Shown here: piece by piece, positions 35,773 to 45,646 of the stretch | Numbering within the stretch: position 1 is the stretch's first letter | Layout of the letters: every line of letters begins with the position of its first letter | Assembly (NCBI RefSeq): GCF_018130385.1 | Contig: NZ_JAFCLU010000035.1 | Span: 1-60,872 of the forward strand | Source: Bradyrhizobium sp. AUGA SZCCT0283 | Lineage (GTDB): Bacteria > Pseudomonadota > Alphaproteobacteria > Rhizobiales > Xanthobacteraceae | DNA length: 60,872 nt | Reading direction: 5' to 3' | The notes under the pieces: generated by a model | What the model saw: the letters and a program-made list of their open reading frames with translations, nothing else | What the model was told of the DNA's origin: nothing | Database searches by the model: none | Made by a program: the position numbers and the translations under genes

Positions 35773-36374
35773 GCCTCAACACGACCGCGGTCCGGATCAA
35801 GGTGACCCTCAAGGACGTGAAACCGGAGGTGATGCGTCGCCTTGTCGTGCCTGTCACCCTGCGCGCTGATCGGCTGCATCTGACGCTTCAGGCGGCGTTT
35901 GGCTGGACAAACAGCCACCTCTTCGAGTTCCACGCTGGCGAAGAACGTTGGGGAATCCCGGATCCCGACGGTGATTTTGGCCCCCAGCCTATCGATGCCC
36001 GCAAGGCGCGGCTCTCCGACATCGTTCAAGAGACCGGCGCCAAGACGATCCATTATCTCTATGACTTCGGCGACAGCTGGGACCATGTGATCAAGCTCGA
36101 AAAATGGTTCGACAACACGACGACAGAGGGACTTCCCCTCTTGCTCGAGGCCGCCGGTCGTTGTCCTCCGGAAGACGTCGGCGGTGCGCCAGGCTATGCC
36201 GAATACCTTGATGGCATCAGGGACCCCGCACATCCGGAGCACGAACATATGTGCCTCTGGGGCCCGGAGCGGTTCGATCCCAACGTCGTCGACCGGAAGG
36301 CGCTCGAGGCCGCCGTCAACGCATTGTCCGACCAATGGAATGCCGCGCGGCGACGCGCCACGCGGCCAAAATAG
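35769..36374 (+). CDS. pRiA4b ORF-3-like protein, IS66 accessory
   Basis: The 201-residue protein matches the pRiA4b ORF-3 family: VRIKVTLKDVKPEVMRRLVV, LHLTLQAAFGWTNSHLFEFH, IHYLYDFGDSWDHVIKLEKW, and PPEDVGGAPGYAEYL. The family is often carried in IS66 elements and is of unknown function. The ATG overlaps the IS66 stop (ATGA). The reading frame is complete. The right IS66 end probably lies at about 36417 (CGCTTAC). Confidence 0.88.
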   Translation: MSLNTTAVRIKVTLKDVKPEVMRRLVVPVTLRADRLHLTLQAAFGWTNSHLFEFHAGEERWGIPDPDGDFGPQPIDARKARLSDIVQETGAKTIHYLYDFGDSWDHVIKLEKWFDNTTTEGLPLLLEAAGRCPPEDVGGAPGYAEYLDGIRDPAHPEHEHMCLWGPERFDPNVVDRKALEAAVNALSDQWNAARRRATRPK

Positions 36375-36418
36375 ACGTCAAGCGCCAATCAGAACGGCCG
36401 CAAAGCTACGCTTACGCT

Positions 36419-37779
36419 TTAGCGCAGCCGTTCAGCAATATAGATATCAGCAATCCTTGAACGCGCGACGCGTTCGAGGCCTGGCGCTACGATCGCACTC
36501 TCGCAAGTACCGTGGATCTCGACGACGACGTCGAAATGGTCGCGCCAACGCGACAAAATATTGACCCAGGCCGTGGGCGCGTCTGCTTTCAGTTTCGACT
36601 GTCCCGAAGCTTCGGAAAGCCACTCGGAGTTCACAATCACCTGCGGTGCGGCCGCGATCGCCGGGTCCTTCGCTCGCACTGGCTGCAGGCCCTGTCCGGT
36701 GAACAACATATTCACCTGTGCACGTCGGAGATGCCTGGGTTTCGGAACACGCGCGACAGTCGCGGCCAGCGCCAGATATATCCAAAGTACCACGAGGCGC
36801 GCATCTACCAGGTTCGCCGTGCTCAGCGAGGAGGGCGCGCAAACGGCGACGACGAAAAGTCCGAACACGGCGAACCTCGCCGGCTCTGCGATGCCGATGA
36901 AGCGCACGACAAAATCACCAGGACAAGCAACCCGAGGCCCCATTGATGGTCCAACGGGAGGCCACCAAAGAAGGGTGCAATGACGATCCAGGATTTGTCG
37001 CTCGTTACTACATAGCCATGCGGCAACTGCGGGATCGACCAGACGAGGACCAGAGCAGCAGCGACGTAAAGCGGAGACCGCAGGACGCGCAGGAACGCCT
37101 GTTTGAGCGGCTCCTCTCGACGTGGCGTGACTTCCAGGAGCCCGAAAATGACGCAGAAAGCAGCGAGTGCGCGGATGTGGCAGAAGAATAGCGCGACCGC
37201 CACCGTGTTCATCACCAAAAGGTCGCGCGACATCCGTCGGCGCGCCTGGGCGGCCCGCCAGGCGAGTGCAATCAGAGCGACGCCGATGCCCAGTCCAAAA
37301 TTGATGAGCCCCATTGTCGTTACGAGGTTGTAGCTGAGGACTGGCGCGATGAGGATTGTTGGCGATGGTTCCTGTGCCCATACGCGATGTAAAGCCCAGA
37401 CACCGAGCGCCGGAAGCCAGAACGCCAGGATGAAGGCGAGCCGTGCGACGGTCTCGGCACTCAACAGGGGCGCCAACGCAACATAGATGAGATCGATTCC
37501 GAGGTTGGGAAAGGCGCCCCAATGGACAAAGTAAAAGGCGTTGAGCGGATCGGACGCCGGCATGCTGAGAATTGTCAGCCGAGCCCAGTGGTTTACGAGA
37601 TCCACCGTGCGCGGGAAGAGGAACAGCACCGGTAGCGTCATTACCATGAGCAGAACAAAGTAGGCCGTGCGCAGGTCGAAGACCCTGGTCCATTCCGCCA
37701 CCCGCTTCGCTTTCATCTGTCTCCCGGTCATATGATGCAGATTGGAATGCCCGTACACGTTTGTAGAGCTCGCCGACAT
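36419..37779 (-). pseudogene. Polytopic membrane protein, frameshifted and cut by IS66
   Basis: The first frame from 37779 gives about 290 residues with several membrane helices (YFVLLMVMTLPVLFLFPRTV, FILAFWLPALGVWALHRVWA, LYVAAALVLVWSIPQLPHGY). Near 36905 it becomes unlikely, and the next frame continues FIGIAEPARFAVFGLFVVAV, ARLVVLWIYLALAATVARVP and DHFDVVVEIHGTCES. Restoring one base would give about 450 residues. The TAA stop at 36419-36421 lies two bases from the likely IS66 end, so the true C-terminus may be cut. Family not recognised; probably envelope-related. Confidence 0.65.
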
Positions 37780-38319
37780 CCTCGATCACGGCCCCTGGGC
37801 ACGACAGAAATGGTAGCCGCGGACCCGCGCCACGATGGCGAGGGCGTAGATCACAGCCTGCAGACAAGCATCGGGTTATTAGAACGGGATACGAAAAAGC
37901 CACTGCGAAGGGCATCGCTCCTGAACAAATAACTCCACCGCAAATATTCACTCTTGGCACTTTTTTACGTTCGACGGTTCAAAAGTTGCATTTATAGTGA
38001 ACTGCGATGACTATGATTGGTGCCCTGTGGCGGCTAACCTCGAGCGCTTCCGCCTTCGTCCTGTTGTGGGGCGATCGCTTGAAAAAGTCTGATTCAGGCG
38101 TCGGTTTTTGGCGTTTAGATTGTTTTCTTTCTCTCATTGTGATTCGAGGGCCGGAGTCCACGTCAGTCAAACTGTTAGACTCGATCCAACCTTCAGCAGC
38201 GAAACGGGGGATGTGCGCGCGCTTCATCCGTTCCGAGCTGACGATTGTTCTTGTCTTGACGACTGGCTCGCTCTCCAGTTGGCACGTGGGACAATTCAGA
38301 TCCATTCTCGATTTTGACC

Positions 38320-38622
38320 ATCGTTGCGCAAAGAGTCTGGCTTTGCGACGTCGAGCAGGTCTACCATTTTGATCAACTCGCAAGACTGCAGATCGATGCA
38401 ATTGGCCACAATATCAACTTCCTTGGGCACTGGACATATCCTCCCCAATTCACCCTGTTAGTCGCACCCTTGGCGCTGCTTCCGGTTGCAGCTGCATATT
38501 TTCTGTTTGTTCGCGGGCAGTCTCGGCTTCTATCTCCTGAGGCGCTTGTTTTCTTTTTGGCGCTTCTCTTTTCTGCTACTCGATGCTGCGGCTTACTGAC
38601 CGCGAAATTGAAACCGAATTAA
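38320..38622 (+). pseudogene. GT87-like membrane enzyme fragment
   Basis: The frame encodes VYHFDQLARLQIDAIGHNIN, FLGHWTYPPQFTLLVAPLAL and LPVAAAYFLFV. The order Y-P-P, a hydrophobic stretch and A-A-Y matches the same region of the intact GT87 protein at 17347-18567. Both ends are missing. From 37960 to 38320 no clear start was found. Confidence 0.6.
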
Positions 38623-38646
38623 CAACTGACATTAACAGGGGCCGCC

Positions 38647-38871
38647 GTGGACAACGACAAACTCAATGAGCGCCTCACCTATCTGGAGGGCCAGGTCCAT
38701 CGGCTGCTAGTTGCCCTTTGCTGCGCGCTCAACGTCATCCTTGACAGGCGACCCTACTTCTTCGCTCAGGATTGGATTGACGCCTTCATAAGAATGATGG
38801 CAACCGTCGCATCATCTTTCGTGGTGGGCTGGCCCATCGTGAGGTGGGTAGTCGCCAAAAAGGCAAAATAA
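38647..38871 (+). CDS. Small membrane protein with coiled N-terminus
   Basis: A 74-residue protein: a charged helix (NDKLNERLTYLEGQVHRLLV) followed by a C-terminal hydrophobic segment (MATVASSFVVGWPIVRWVV) and a basic end. AGGGG lies about eight bases before the GTG. The short coil and membrane anchor are all that can be said. Family not recognised. Confidence 0.45.
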   Translation: MDNDKLNERLTYLEGQVHRLLVALCCALNVILDRRPYFFAQDWIDAFIRMMATVASSFVVGWPIVRWVVAKKAK

Positions 38872-39140
38872 TACGCACCTCGAAGGTTCTATGTGATGGT
38901 CGGTTACGGTGATATCTATCGCGGCGCGATAGAAACAGCGTGCCTGTCGACTGATAGATGAGGAGGCCCGGGACCGCGCAAATTTCCAGACCGGACCCTA
39001 GCTGGCTCGGACGCCGCGAAAAATGGACGATGCCGGGATGGCGACGATCGAGATCATCCGACCGCGGTGATTGGCAAATATGCTAGCGGCGCGCGTACAG
39101 ACCTTGCATCAATTGATGTCTCAGGATCAAGCGGCTGAAC

Positions 39141-39482
39141 TCAGAGCTTTTGATGAGGCAGCTTCTTATACAACTCGATGACACCATCCATGTAGTTCTT
39201 TAGCGGGTTGTCTGCGCAATAACTGCGAATGGTTCCTTTCTGGGTGGCCACTCCGCCGGCTAATTCGCGCGGTGGGAGCTTGCTCGTCAAAACGTTCATG
39301 TTGAGGGCCGACATATACCCTTGAGCCCAGGTGAAAAACGTATCCTCAATTCCCGAATTAGCCCGGTACATATTACTAAATTGGGCGCACGTAGTCGCGC
39401 CGGGCCCTTCCACTGGGTCGGCCAATCCAGCAGTATGCGTCATGAGTAAACTCATTGTCATCAAAATTCGAATGTTCCGCAT
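39141..39482 (-). CDS. Small secreted protein, Rap1a/Tai-like (tentative)
   Basis: The 113-residue product has a signal peptide (MRNIRILMTMSLLMTHTAGL, cleavage before DPVEG) and two cysteines likely to pair: one in ATTCAQFSNMYRANSGIED, one in IRSYCADNP. The helix FFTWAQGYMSALN is typical of a family of small secreted proteins related to Rap1a/Tai immunity proteins. The ATG at 39482 with GAGGG is preferred to a GTG 27 bases upstream. No toxin gene was seen beside it, so an immunity role is unproven. Confidence 0.6.
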   Translation of the reverse strand: MRNIRILMTMSLLMTHTAGLADPVEGPGATTCAQFSNMYRANSGIEDTFFTWAQGYMSALNMNVLTSKLPPRELAGGVATQKGTIRSYCADNPLKNYMDGVIELYKKLPHQKL

Positions 39483-39505
39483 CGTGCGATCCCTCGTACC
39501 GCGGT

Positions 39506-40095
39506 TCACTGGTTTTTGTAGTATTTGATATCCGCTCCCATCAATCGAAGATCATTGAGGCTGAGCCAAGTCATGTCGGTGGGTGGCGTATTTACCATGC
39601 GGCGGATGATTGACGACGGGACAGTCAATTCTTCTGCGATACGCGCCATCGCCACGGTTGCTTTGCGAGATTCGTTGCCTTCCTCGGAGGCACCATGCAC
39701 TCCAATGCGGGCGTGAACATACGCGGATTTGTGTCGCCGGCAGCGAAGACGAGAAAGCAGGCAGATGCGCAGGTAGCGTTTTGTCCGACATTCGTGGACA
39801 GCTTGGCAGACCTGACAAGGGCTGCCAATCGGACACCTTCCAGCAGGTTGCCGCCGTCCGAGTTCAACCGCACCGAGGTAACCAGTTTACCCGCGTCCGT
39901 CGCCGACTTGATGCGAGCGGCCACTAAATCGGCGTCACCTGATGCGATCGTGCCGGATACGGAAATTTCGACGCTATCGTCTTTGAGATTGACGGACTTT
40001 ATCTCGGCAGCGGCTGCGATTGATACGCTCAGTGCGAGTCCCGCAGTCACAAGCCCGCAAACAATTCCCCACTTTTGTCGATCGGGGGTGCTCAT
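39506..40095 (-). pseudogene. Periplasmic ClpP-like (COG3904-type) protein with one-base frameshift
   Basis: From the ATG at 40095 the frame gives a signal peptide (VCGLVTAGLALSVSIAAAAE) and LVTSVRLNSDGGNLLEGVRL, then QNATCASACFLVFAAGDT, patterns of the ClpP-like periplasmic family (Ser in CASACF). After GDT the frame is broken; the next frame continues SAYVHARIGVHGASEEGNE and SLNDLRLMGADIKYY to a TAG. One added base near 39727 restores about 196 residues. Function of the family is unknown. It is a pseudogene unless the indel is a sequencing error. Confidence 0.75.
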
Positions 40096-40201
40096 TTCTT
40101 TGCGGGAGACAGCAATCAGCAGGCAATCTTCCATTGCAAATTCCAGCGATGTAATAAATTGGCTTGATGATACCGGCTTGCAACTGCCGATACGTCGCAG
40201 T

Positions 40202-40384
40202 TCATGCCCTTGGTCGCTCATCAACGAGATGCCTATCGAGGCCCATTTCTAAGTGTTCGATGAACGCCTTCACAATGGTAGGGGCACATGGTTCATCGGA
40301 TGAGGCCACGACTTCCGTCGCTTCGATCAAGTCCGTCAGCCAGGTGATGCTGCGATCGGTGTTTAGTTGAGCAGAGCGTACCAT
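40202..40384 (-). CDS. Possible small soluble protein
   Basis: A 60-residue frame of balanced composition (SITWLTDLIEATEVVASSDE and VKAFIEHLEMGLDRHLVDE) ends about 100 bases before the periplasmic protein gene on the same strand. The ribosome site (AGG close to the ATG) is poor. No relative is recognised; it may be chance. Confidence 0.3.
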   Translation of the reverse strand: MVRSAQLNTDRSITWLTDLIEATEVVASSDEPCAPTIVKAFIEHLEMGLDRHLVDERPRA

Positions 40385-41157
40385 CAGCCTGTCCGATACC
40401 GGTCTAACAGTGAGCCAAGAAAATGCTCATGCTGAAAAATACAGCCAAAGTCGTGACCACTTCGATCATATCCTTGCTCCCTGGTTCGAAATGCCGGGAA
40501 GGGCCGCTTCAAGGAAGTGACGGTAAATTACGTTAAGAATGACGGGTAACATGATCGCATTCCATTATTTGATTTTGGGAGATGAGAGCACCGGATTGTT
40601 TCCGGATGGCTTCGTCGGCCCGGCAAAATGGCTTCATTGCCTCATCCGTCATCAACAACCAATAGGGCGCCTACTGAGGCGCTGCTCGATAGCGCATCGG
40701 CAATGCGAAACGAAGCCGCCAAGCGGGGGCCTGACGGCTTCGCTTGAGTGGGTCGGGCCTTGGGGGGCCGGTGACTTCAACGTATCGCACCGCGGTTTGC
40801 GCGCAACGAGACTTGCGCGAACGGCGCGGTCACAACCGCGGCAAAGAGATCCGCGGAAAATCTCAGGTGGATTAGCCCAAAGACTGACTTTGGCGGTCTG
40901 ATACGCTGGCAGCGGCCCTCACGCGGGTCAGATCAATGTTAACTCGACTTAGCCCGCCCTAACCGCGGGGCTGTTTCTGGTTCGCGGACCTCCGGCTGGC
41001 TCAGCGTTTCTGAGGCCGAGAACCGCAACTCAACGCCGACAAAAGCTTCAGCACAAGGACAATCATTATGCCAAGCTGGCTTCCAGCAGGAGAACCCGAG
41101 CAGGGCACTTAGTCCGATGACTGCGTTCTTACGTCCATTCAACATACGTGGGCTGCT
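40385..41157. other. Intergenic region, mostly unassigned
   Basis: No supported gene. A short motif near 40661 (ACCAATAGGGCGCCTACTGAGG) recurs in altered form near 41415 and can fold as a small hairpin. A weak minus-strand frame (40939-41145, 68 codons, signal-like start) was not accepted for lack of a ribosome site. Confidence 0.35.
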
Positions 41158-41271
41158 TCAACCGTATGTGGCTATAAACCAGACCCACGCCACCGCCTGA
41201 GCAAGCAAAACAAGGATAGTAAAATTTCTCGGGTCATGCGCGATAGCCTCCCGTTTCAGGTCATTCGTCAT
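41158..41271 (-). CDS. Possible 37-residue membrane peptide
   Basis: The frame reads MTNDLKREAIAHDPRNFTIL followed by a hydrophobic stretch VLLAQAVAWVWFIATYG. A GAGG lies very close to the ATG. Small single-span membrane peptides of this kind exist widely, but nothing else supports it. Confidence 0.3.
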   Translation of the reverse strand: MTNDLKREAIAHDPRNFTILVLLAQAVAWVWFIATYG

Positions 41272-41354
41272 CGCCTCGCGACGTGTTGCAACCGGAAGCC
41301 GCAATCAAAGCTAACCAGTTAGCTTAATGGCCTCGCTGGGTGTCTCATTCTCCA

Positions 41355-41392
41355 CAAAATAAACCCCGTCCGTGGTGCTAGCTCGGACGGGG
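41355..41392 (-). terminator. Minus-strand stem-loop terminator
   Basis: A perfect nine-pair stem (CCCCGTCCG with CGGACGGGG, 41364-41392) is followed on the minus strand by TTTATTTT. It would end transcripts coming from the right, where no well-supported minus-strand gene was found, or protect the small peptide gene from read-through. Confidence 0.65.
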
Positions 41393-41520
41393 CGTTGGCT
41401 ATGAAATCATCAAACCAATAGGACGCCTACCCTGAGGCGCCGAACGCATCCTAACAGCATACTGGCATACGTCAGCTTTGATCGCGTACGTAATACTACT
41501 GGCGGACACATCAGCTGCCG

Positions 41521-41608
41521 CAACGCACAGCGCCGCACAAGCGGAATATGACCGCTTGGCGGCATTGCACTCCTAGCCCCGGACACTGAAAATTCCGCCA
41601 ACGATATG
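41521..41608 (+). repeat. Dispersed repeat, copy D
   Basis: Nearly 90 bases alike to copy C (14403-14490) with small indels. The flanking gap to 42254 holds open minus-strand frames (for example 41511-41921) that cross the repeat and were not accepted as genes. Confidence 0.7.
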
Positions 41609-42254
41609 TCCGCATCATTCGTGCCAAATGTTCGGTAACATGCCCGCGAGCGGCACTCCGTAGGAATACGGAGATAACATCTGACGAACTTACAGGTGCT
41701 CCGCCACTCGGCGTCCGCGCTCGCGTCGGAGCGTCGGTAAAGTCCAGCCTGACATCGGTCCCCGCGGGGCCGCACATTCGACAAATGATGAGCTCTTTCA
41801 ATGTCGGATAGCCGCAGGACGGGCCAGAGCACGGCTCCAAATCGGCCGAAAACAACATGGAGGCTGCCAGACACAGAGCGGGAATTCGCCGGCGGCGAAC
41901 TAGAGCCCGCCGTCCCAACAAATTCAGGGGCCCGGTTCGTTACCGGGTCAAAGCAGCACGCCTAGCAGATAACTCAACGCCTTCGGGAGCCCGCAATCGA
42001 CGGGGCTCCTTCGGCGGGTGTGGCAACGCCCCCAGTGGCAGCGGCGCAGAATTCCTTCTTGCGAACCCGATATATTCGCCTGACTGCTTTGTCGGTGTGG
42101 CCTCGGACGATTTGGGGAAATTGTCCGATGCTCATCAGTAGTGCTTCGGATTGAGTTGACAACAAAACTCCGGTGTCTGCGAAGACTGGCGGAGCGCGCC
42201 GGGCCAATACATACCTCGGCGGGTTTCAGCGTTAGCAAGCATGTGTGGCTTTCT

Positions 42255-42500
42255 CTACTCCGGCTTAAGTCTCGATGCTTTGACCACCGCTCCCCGCAGT
42301 TCGGAGTCGAATTTCTCAATTTTTGCGAATCCATCAGCCGATGTTCCCGTTGCTTGAACGCCGAACGCGGAGAGGCGCCTGCCAAACTCGGTGCTGCGTA
42401 CGGCTTCGACCACAGCCTGGTTTAGCTGCGCAACAACCCCGATGGGCGTTTTGGCAGGAGCATAAACGCCATACCACTCGCCTCGCCACGGATAGATAAA
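42255..42500 (-). pseudogene. Tripartite tricarboxylate transporter substrate-binding (TctC/Bug) C-terminal fragment
   Basis: The frame reads WYGVYAPAKTPIGVVAQLNQ, AVVEAVRSTEFGRRLSAFGV and ends RGAVVKASRLKPE, the normal C-terminus of Bug periplasmic binding proteins. The N-terminal three quarters, with signal peptide and ligand site, are missing. The 42501-42878 gap has no supported gene. Confidence 0.7.
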
Positions 42501-42878
42501 TCCATTACTTTTTGCTGTGTGATATTTGCGTTCAGCCCGGCATCCCGCCGGATTTGCGTCGGGCAAGAAGCCGCCCAGCCATGACTAAATTCGTAGCCAC
42601 GCCATCGACGTCAACGGTACTTACTTGCCCCGTTGACCTTGGTAACCGAGAAAAATCTACGGCAGCAAGCCCTGCAGCTCCTAGAGCATTCTTGAGCGCT
42701 TCCGAAGCATCCTCGAACTTGTAGTCTCATCAAACGGGTGCCGGTTGGAGGGTTCGGCCGGGCCACTTGCCGAGCTAATTGATGCACTGCATAATATTGA
42801 TGACTGGTACAGCAAACGGGACGATCTGCCAGGTCGCCCCGAGACATCCGCCGCTTGGCCGTGGCTGCAGGTTAAAAA

Positions 42879-43943
42879 ATGAGTACCGATAAACTTCAGG
42901 CTCTACACAATACTGTAGCGGAAATTTTAAGCGAGCCTCCATCGCCTCCTACTTTCTTTGACGAGGAGCCGTGCGACGCAGCGCTGGCTAGTGAACAGGT
43001 TGCGAATGCTTCTGACAATGTTCGGCGAGGCATCGAAATTCCAGTAGAGCATTTCGGAAAGGCACCGTCTCGCGAATTTGGGATTTCACCAAGTGAGCGA
43101 CATGGAGCGCACGCCGTCCGCGATGCCAAGAACGAAATCCCCAGCTTAGCTCGTCAAGCACTCGCGGAACAAATCCCAGTTGTCCGTCCGGTGGCTGTAG
43201 GAAATCAACTGGCTTCCAGGCTGTTGCACGAAGCCCCAGGCCCGCGGTCGGATCCGCAGACCTCGAGCGCCAACACGTTTCGCTCGGCGACCTCGGAAGG
43301 CCGGATTTGGCTTGGCGGGTGGGCGTTACGTGGCATCGCGGGCATCCTGCTGGCAGCGAGCATCGGTGCAGCTCTTATTTCGTGGTTAGGGTCGCCCGGC
43401 GATGCCGCGAAGACAGCTCTGACAGATTTTCCACAACCCGCGCCTCCGGCCCAGGCCGCGCCGACTGCTGCCGCCCCGCCACCCGAGTTGACGCCGTTGC
43501 TCCAATCGTTGGCGCGCGATCTTGCAAGCATGGGCAAGGAGATCGAGCAGCTCAAGGCCGGTCGCGATCAGATGGCCCGCGACAATGCGAACCTCAGCGA
43601 GCAGCTCAAGGCGAGCCAGGAGCAATTTGCCCGGGGCGTTGCGCGGATTTTCGAACAACTCAAGGCAAGTCAAGAACAAGCGGCGCGCGACAATGCAAAT
43701 GTGGCCGAGCAGCTGAGGGGAATCCAGCAGCAGTTGACCAGCGTCATGTCCCGGGTCTCCGAGCCGAATGCGCCGCCCAAGACCGCCGCGGCAAGGCCAC
43801 GGCCAACGCCCCCTTCGCCGCAGCAGGTGGCTCCCGCGGCGCGCCAGTCAGGGCCGGTACTTTCGACGGCGCAGCCCACAGCCCAGCCAAAGCTCGAAAA
43901 GCCAAAACCGCCTTCGACGTCGCGGCCGCCGCCCGCGCGCTAG
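42879..43943 (+). CDS. Membrane-anchored coiled-coil protein
   Basis: The 354-residue protein has a cytoplasmic N-terminal part (1-145), one membrane segment (about 150-168, GWALRGIAGILLAASIGAAL), a Pro/Ala-rich spacer, a coiled coil (about 205-285) with two near-repeats of the pattern ARDNAN-EQLKASQEQ, and a Pro-rich basic tail. No enzyme motif is present. AGGTT lies eight bases before the ATG. Such proteins may act as periplasmic spacers or scaffolds; function is unknown. A stem-loop terminator follows. Confidence 0.75.
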   Translation: MSTDKLQALHNTVAEILSEPPSPPTFFDEEPCDAALASEQVANASDNVRRGIEIPVEHFGKAPSREFGISPSERHGAHAVRDAKNEIPSLARQALAEQIPVVRPVAVGNQLASRLLHEAPGPRSDPQTSSANTFRSATSEGRIWLGGWALRGIAGILLAASIGAALISWLGSPGDAAKTALTDFPQPAPPAQAAPTAAAPPPELTPLLQSLARDLASMGKEIEQLKAGRDQMARDNANLSEQLKASQEQFARGVARIFEQLKASQEQAARDNANVAEQLRGIQQQLTSVMSRVSEPNAPPKTAAARPRPTPPSPQQVAPAARQSGPVLSTAQPTAQPKLEKPKPPSTSRPPPAR

Positions 43944-43981
43944 ACCAGGTCAGCGCGTTCACGCTCAGGTCGCTCCACTAC

Positions 43982-44008
43982 AAAAAGCAGCGAATGGCCC
44001 TGCTTTTT
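43982..44008 (+). terminator. Stem-loop terminator of the coiled-coil gene
   Basis: AAAAAGCAG at 43982-43990 pairs with CTGCTTTTT at 44000-44008; the 3' arm provides the T-run. It lies 39 bases after the stop and could act in both directions. Confidence 0.7.
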
Positions 44009-45248
44009 ACCAATCATCTCACCGCAACGTTGGGCCATCAGGAACTGCTGCGCAGTTCCTGACTTTGGGTAGTCCAAGTGCAATCCGCCGGCGTTGTTTG
44101 ATCAGCTTAAGCAGCCACGGCTGTTTGATCTGATCAGAGGACAGAGACATTCTCGTCCCCAGCTTCGGATCGGCTTGACCTGGATCTTTGGCGCCCGCGC
44201 CTTCCATCTATCGATGGTAAGTACAACAGCTGACAAGACTCCACTGAATAAGTGACAGCTCAAAATATGGGAATATCAAACAGCAGGGGTTCAAAGAGCG
44301 CAACAGGGATCGTGGAGGCATTGCTGAAACTGCACGATTCAATGATGGGTTTCATTCCACATTGGTTTCGGCATGGAAAAGTCGCCCCATGGGAGGGATA
44401 GCTTTCCGGGCGAGTTCATCACCTGCTACTGACGATGCCGATATCGCCAGTCCAATCGCGGGGATTTCGATAATGAGACCCGATCGCAACGTGCGAAGCG
44501 AGAGCCCATCAACGACGTGAGCGCTAAATTTGGCGCCGCTCCACCACCTGCCGCTCACATTTGGGATCGCTATTTTTCTCCAGGTGCGACTCTGTTCTCT
44601 CCGGAAAACTACGGTAGTGATGTCTACTGTAGTTGTGCCCACGATACCGCAGCCTCCAGTTGGGGGTCTCACTCATTTGGGGGAGCCTCACGCGTCGGTC
44701 GCGAAAAGCCCCGCCAAGTTCGCTTTATCCGTGCTTTTGCCGGTTTGCGCAAAATAATCTACCTCTTGCGAGCCTCGGATCTATACGTGGTTGAGTTCAA
44801 TTTCGGGAACCCAAGCTATGATCAACCCTCGCTAGCCTTAAGGAATCTCTTTTCCCCAGCGCGTTCATGATTAAGCGAGGGTATATCTATGGGGTATGGA
44901 CCCTTGCGCGCATTTGCGGCAAATTGCGCGTAAATTAGGTTAAGGGATCGTTGCCAATCAAGCTCTCGGACATCACAACGGGGCAGGGCAGCTAAAATCT
45001 CTCAAGAACAAGACTGACTTTTTTTGAACAGGGAATTGCGACAGTGCGTGGTTTGCGAGACCACAGCATGAAACGGGCAGGGTAATGGCAGTCGGCGTCT
45101 TTTCACGGTAGGTTTTTATAGAGCACATGCGCGGTGTGTTTAATCGCGCGCCCGACGAACATCTTTGACGGGATCGATGTGCGTGTTGTGAATTGATTTT
45201 CGAGTGCGATCGCACCTGCTCTGCGGCAGCAGAGTCGAGGAGTGCATA
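44009..45248. other. 1.2-kb intergenic region, no supported gene
   Basis: Several open frames of about 75-117 codons exist on both strands (for example 44517-44870 and 44352-44672), but they overlap one another and lack ribosome sites. No repeat copy or transposon end was recognised. The right end must hold the promoter of the RTX gene or of the small gene before it. Confidence 0.35.
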
Positions 45249-45590
45249 TTGGGTCGCGTTTTTTTTACCGCGAAGGCTGAGCCGGCTAAGGCGGAGCCCG
45301 CGATCAACTGGTCCGAGATCGAATCTCGTCTCCAGGAAATCTCAGCACCTGCGCGGGCCGGCGATTCCCCGGCCGAAGCGTCCCTCCCGGTCGAGGTGTC
45401 GGCAACGCTGGCGCACGATCCTGCATTGTTCGACGAACCATCCGCCACGAAGCATCAGCCGGTGGGCATTCCCGACGATCCGCTCGACTTGCTGTTTTCG
45501 CTAAGCGAGGCCGTCGTTTCGCTGTCACCTCATCAAGACACTATCACAGAATTCCAAGCTGCAGACCGCGGCTTCCGATCGATCGAATAA
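45249..45590 (+). CDS. Small acidic protein preceding the RTX gene
   Basis: The TTG at 45249 follows GAGGAG by eight bases and gives about 113 residues starting MGRVFFTAKAEPAKAEPAIN, acidic and Pro/Ala/Ser-rich, with a helical part LDLLFSLSEAVVSL. No export signal was seen. It ends 56 bases before the RTX protein gene in the same direction, so co-transcription is likely. The family is not recognised; a chaperone or accessory role for the RTX substrate is speculative. Confidence 0.5.
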   Translation: MGRVFFTAKAEPAKAEPAINWSEIESRLQEISAPARAGDSPAEASLPVEVSATLAHDPALFDEPSATKHQPVGIPDDPLDLLFSLSEAVVSLSPHQDTITEFQAADRGFRSIE

Positions 45591-45646
45591 CCAGGGACAC
45601 TTTCGTCCAACGCGAATTTTACAAGAAGAATTTCGGAGTATTTATA

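Noticed and set aside
37780..37960. N-terminal part of the long minus-strand frame 36419-37960
   Set aside because: Only its last third continues the membrane protein; the rest is out of phase with the good frame starting at 37779.
41511..41921. 136-codon minus-strand frame with signal-like start
   Set aside because: Crosses dispersed repeat copy D and has no ribosome site; kept only as a weak possibility because a minus-strand terminator lies downstream.
44352..44870. Overlapping frames of 75-117 codons on both strands
   Set aside because: Mutually overlapping, without ribosome sites or recognised features.
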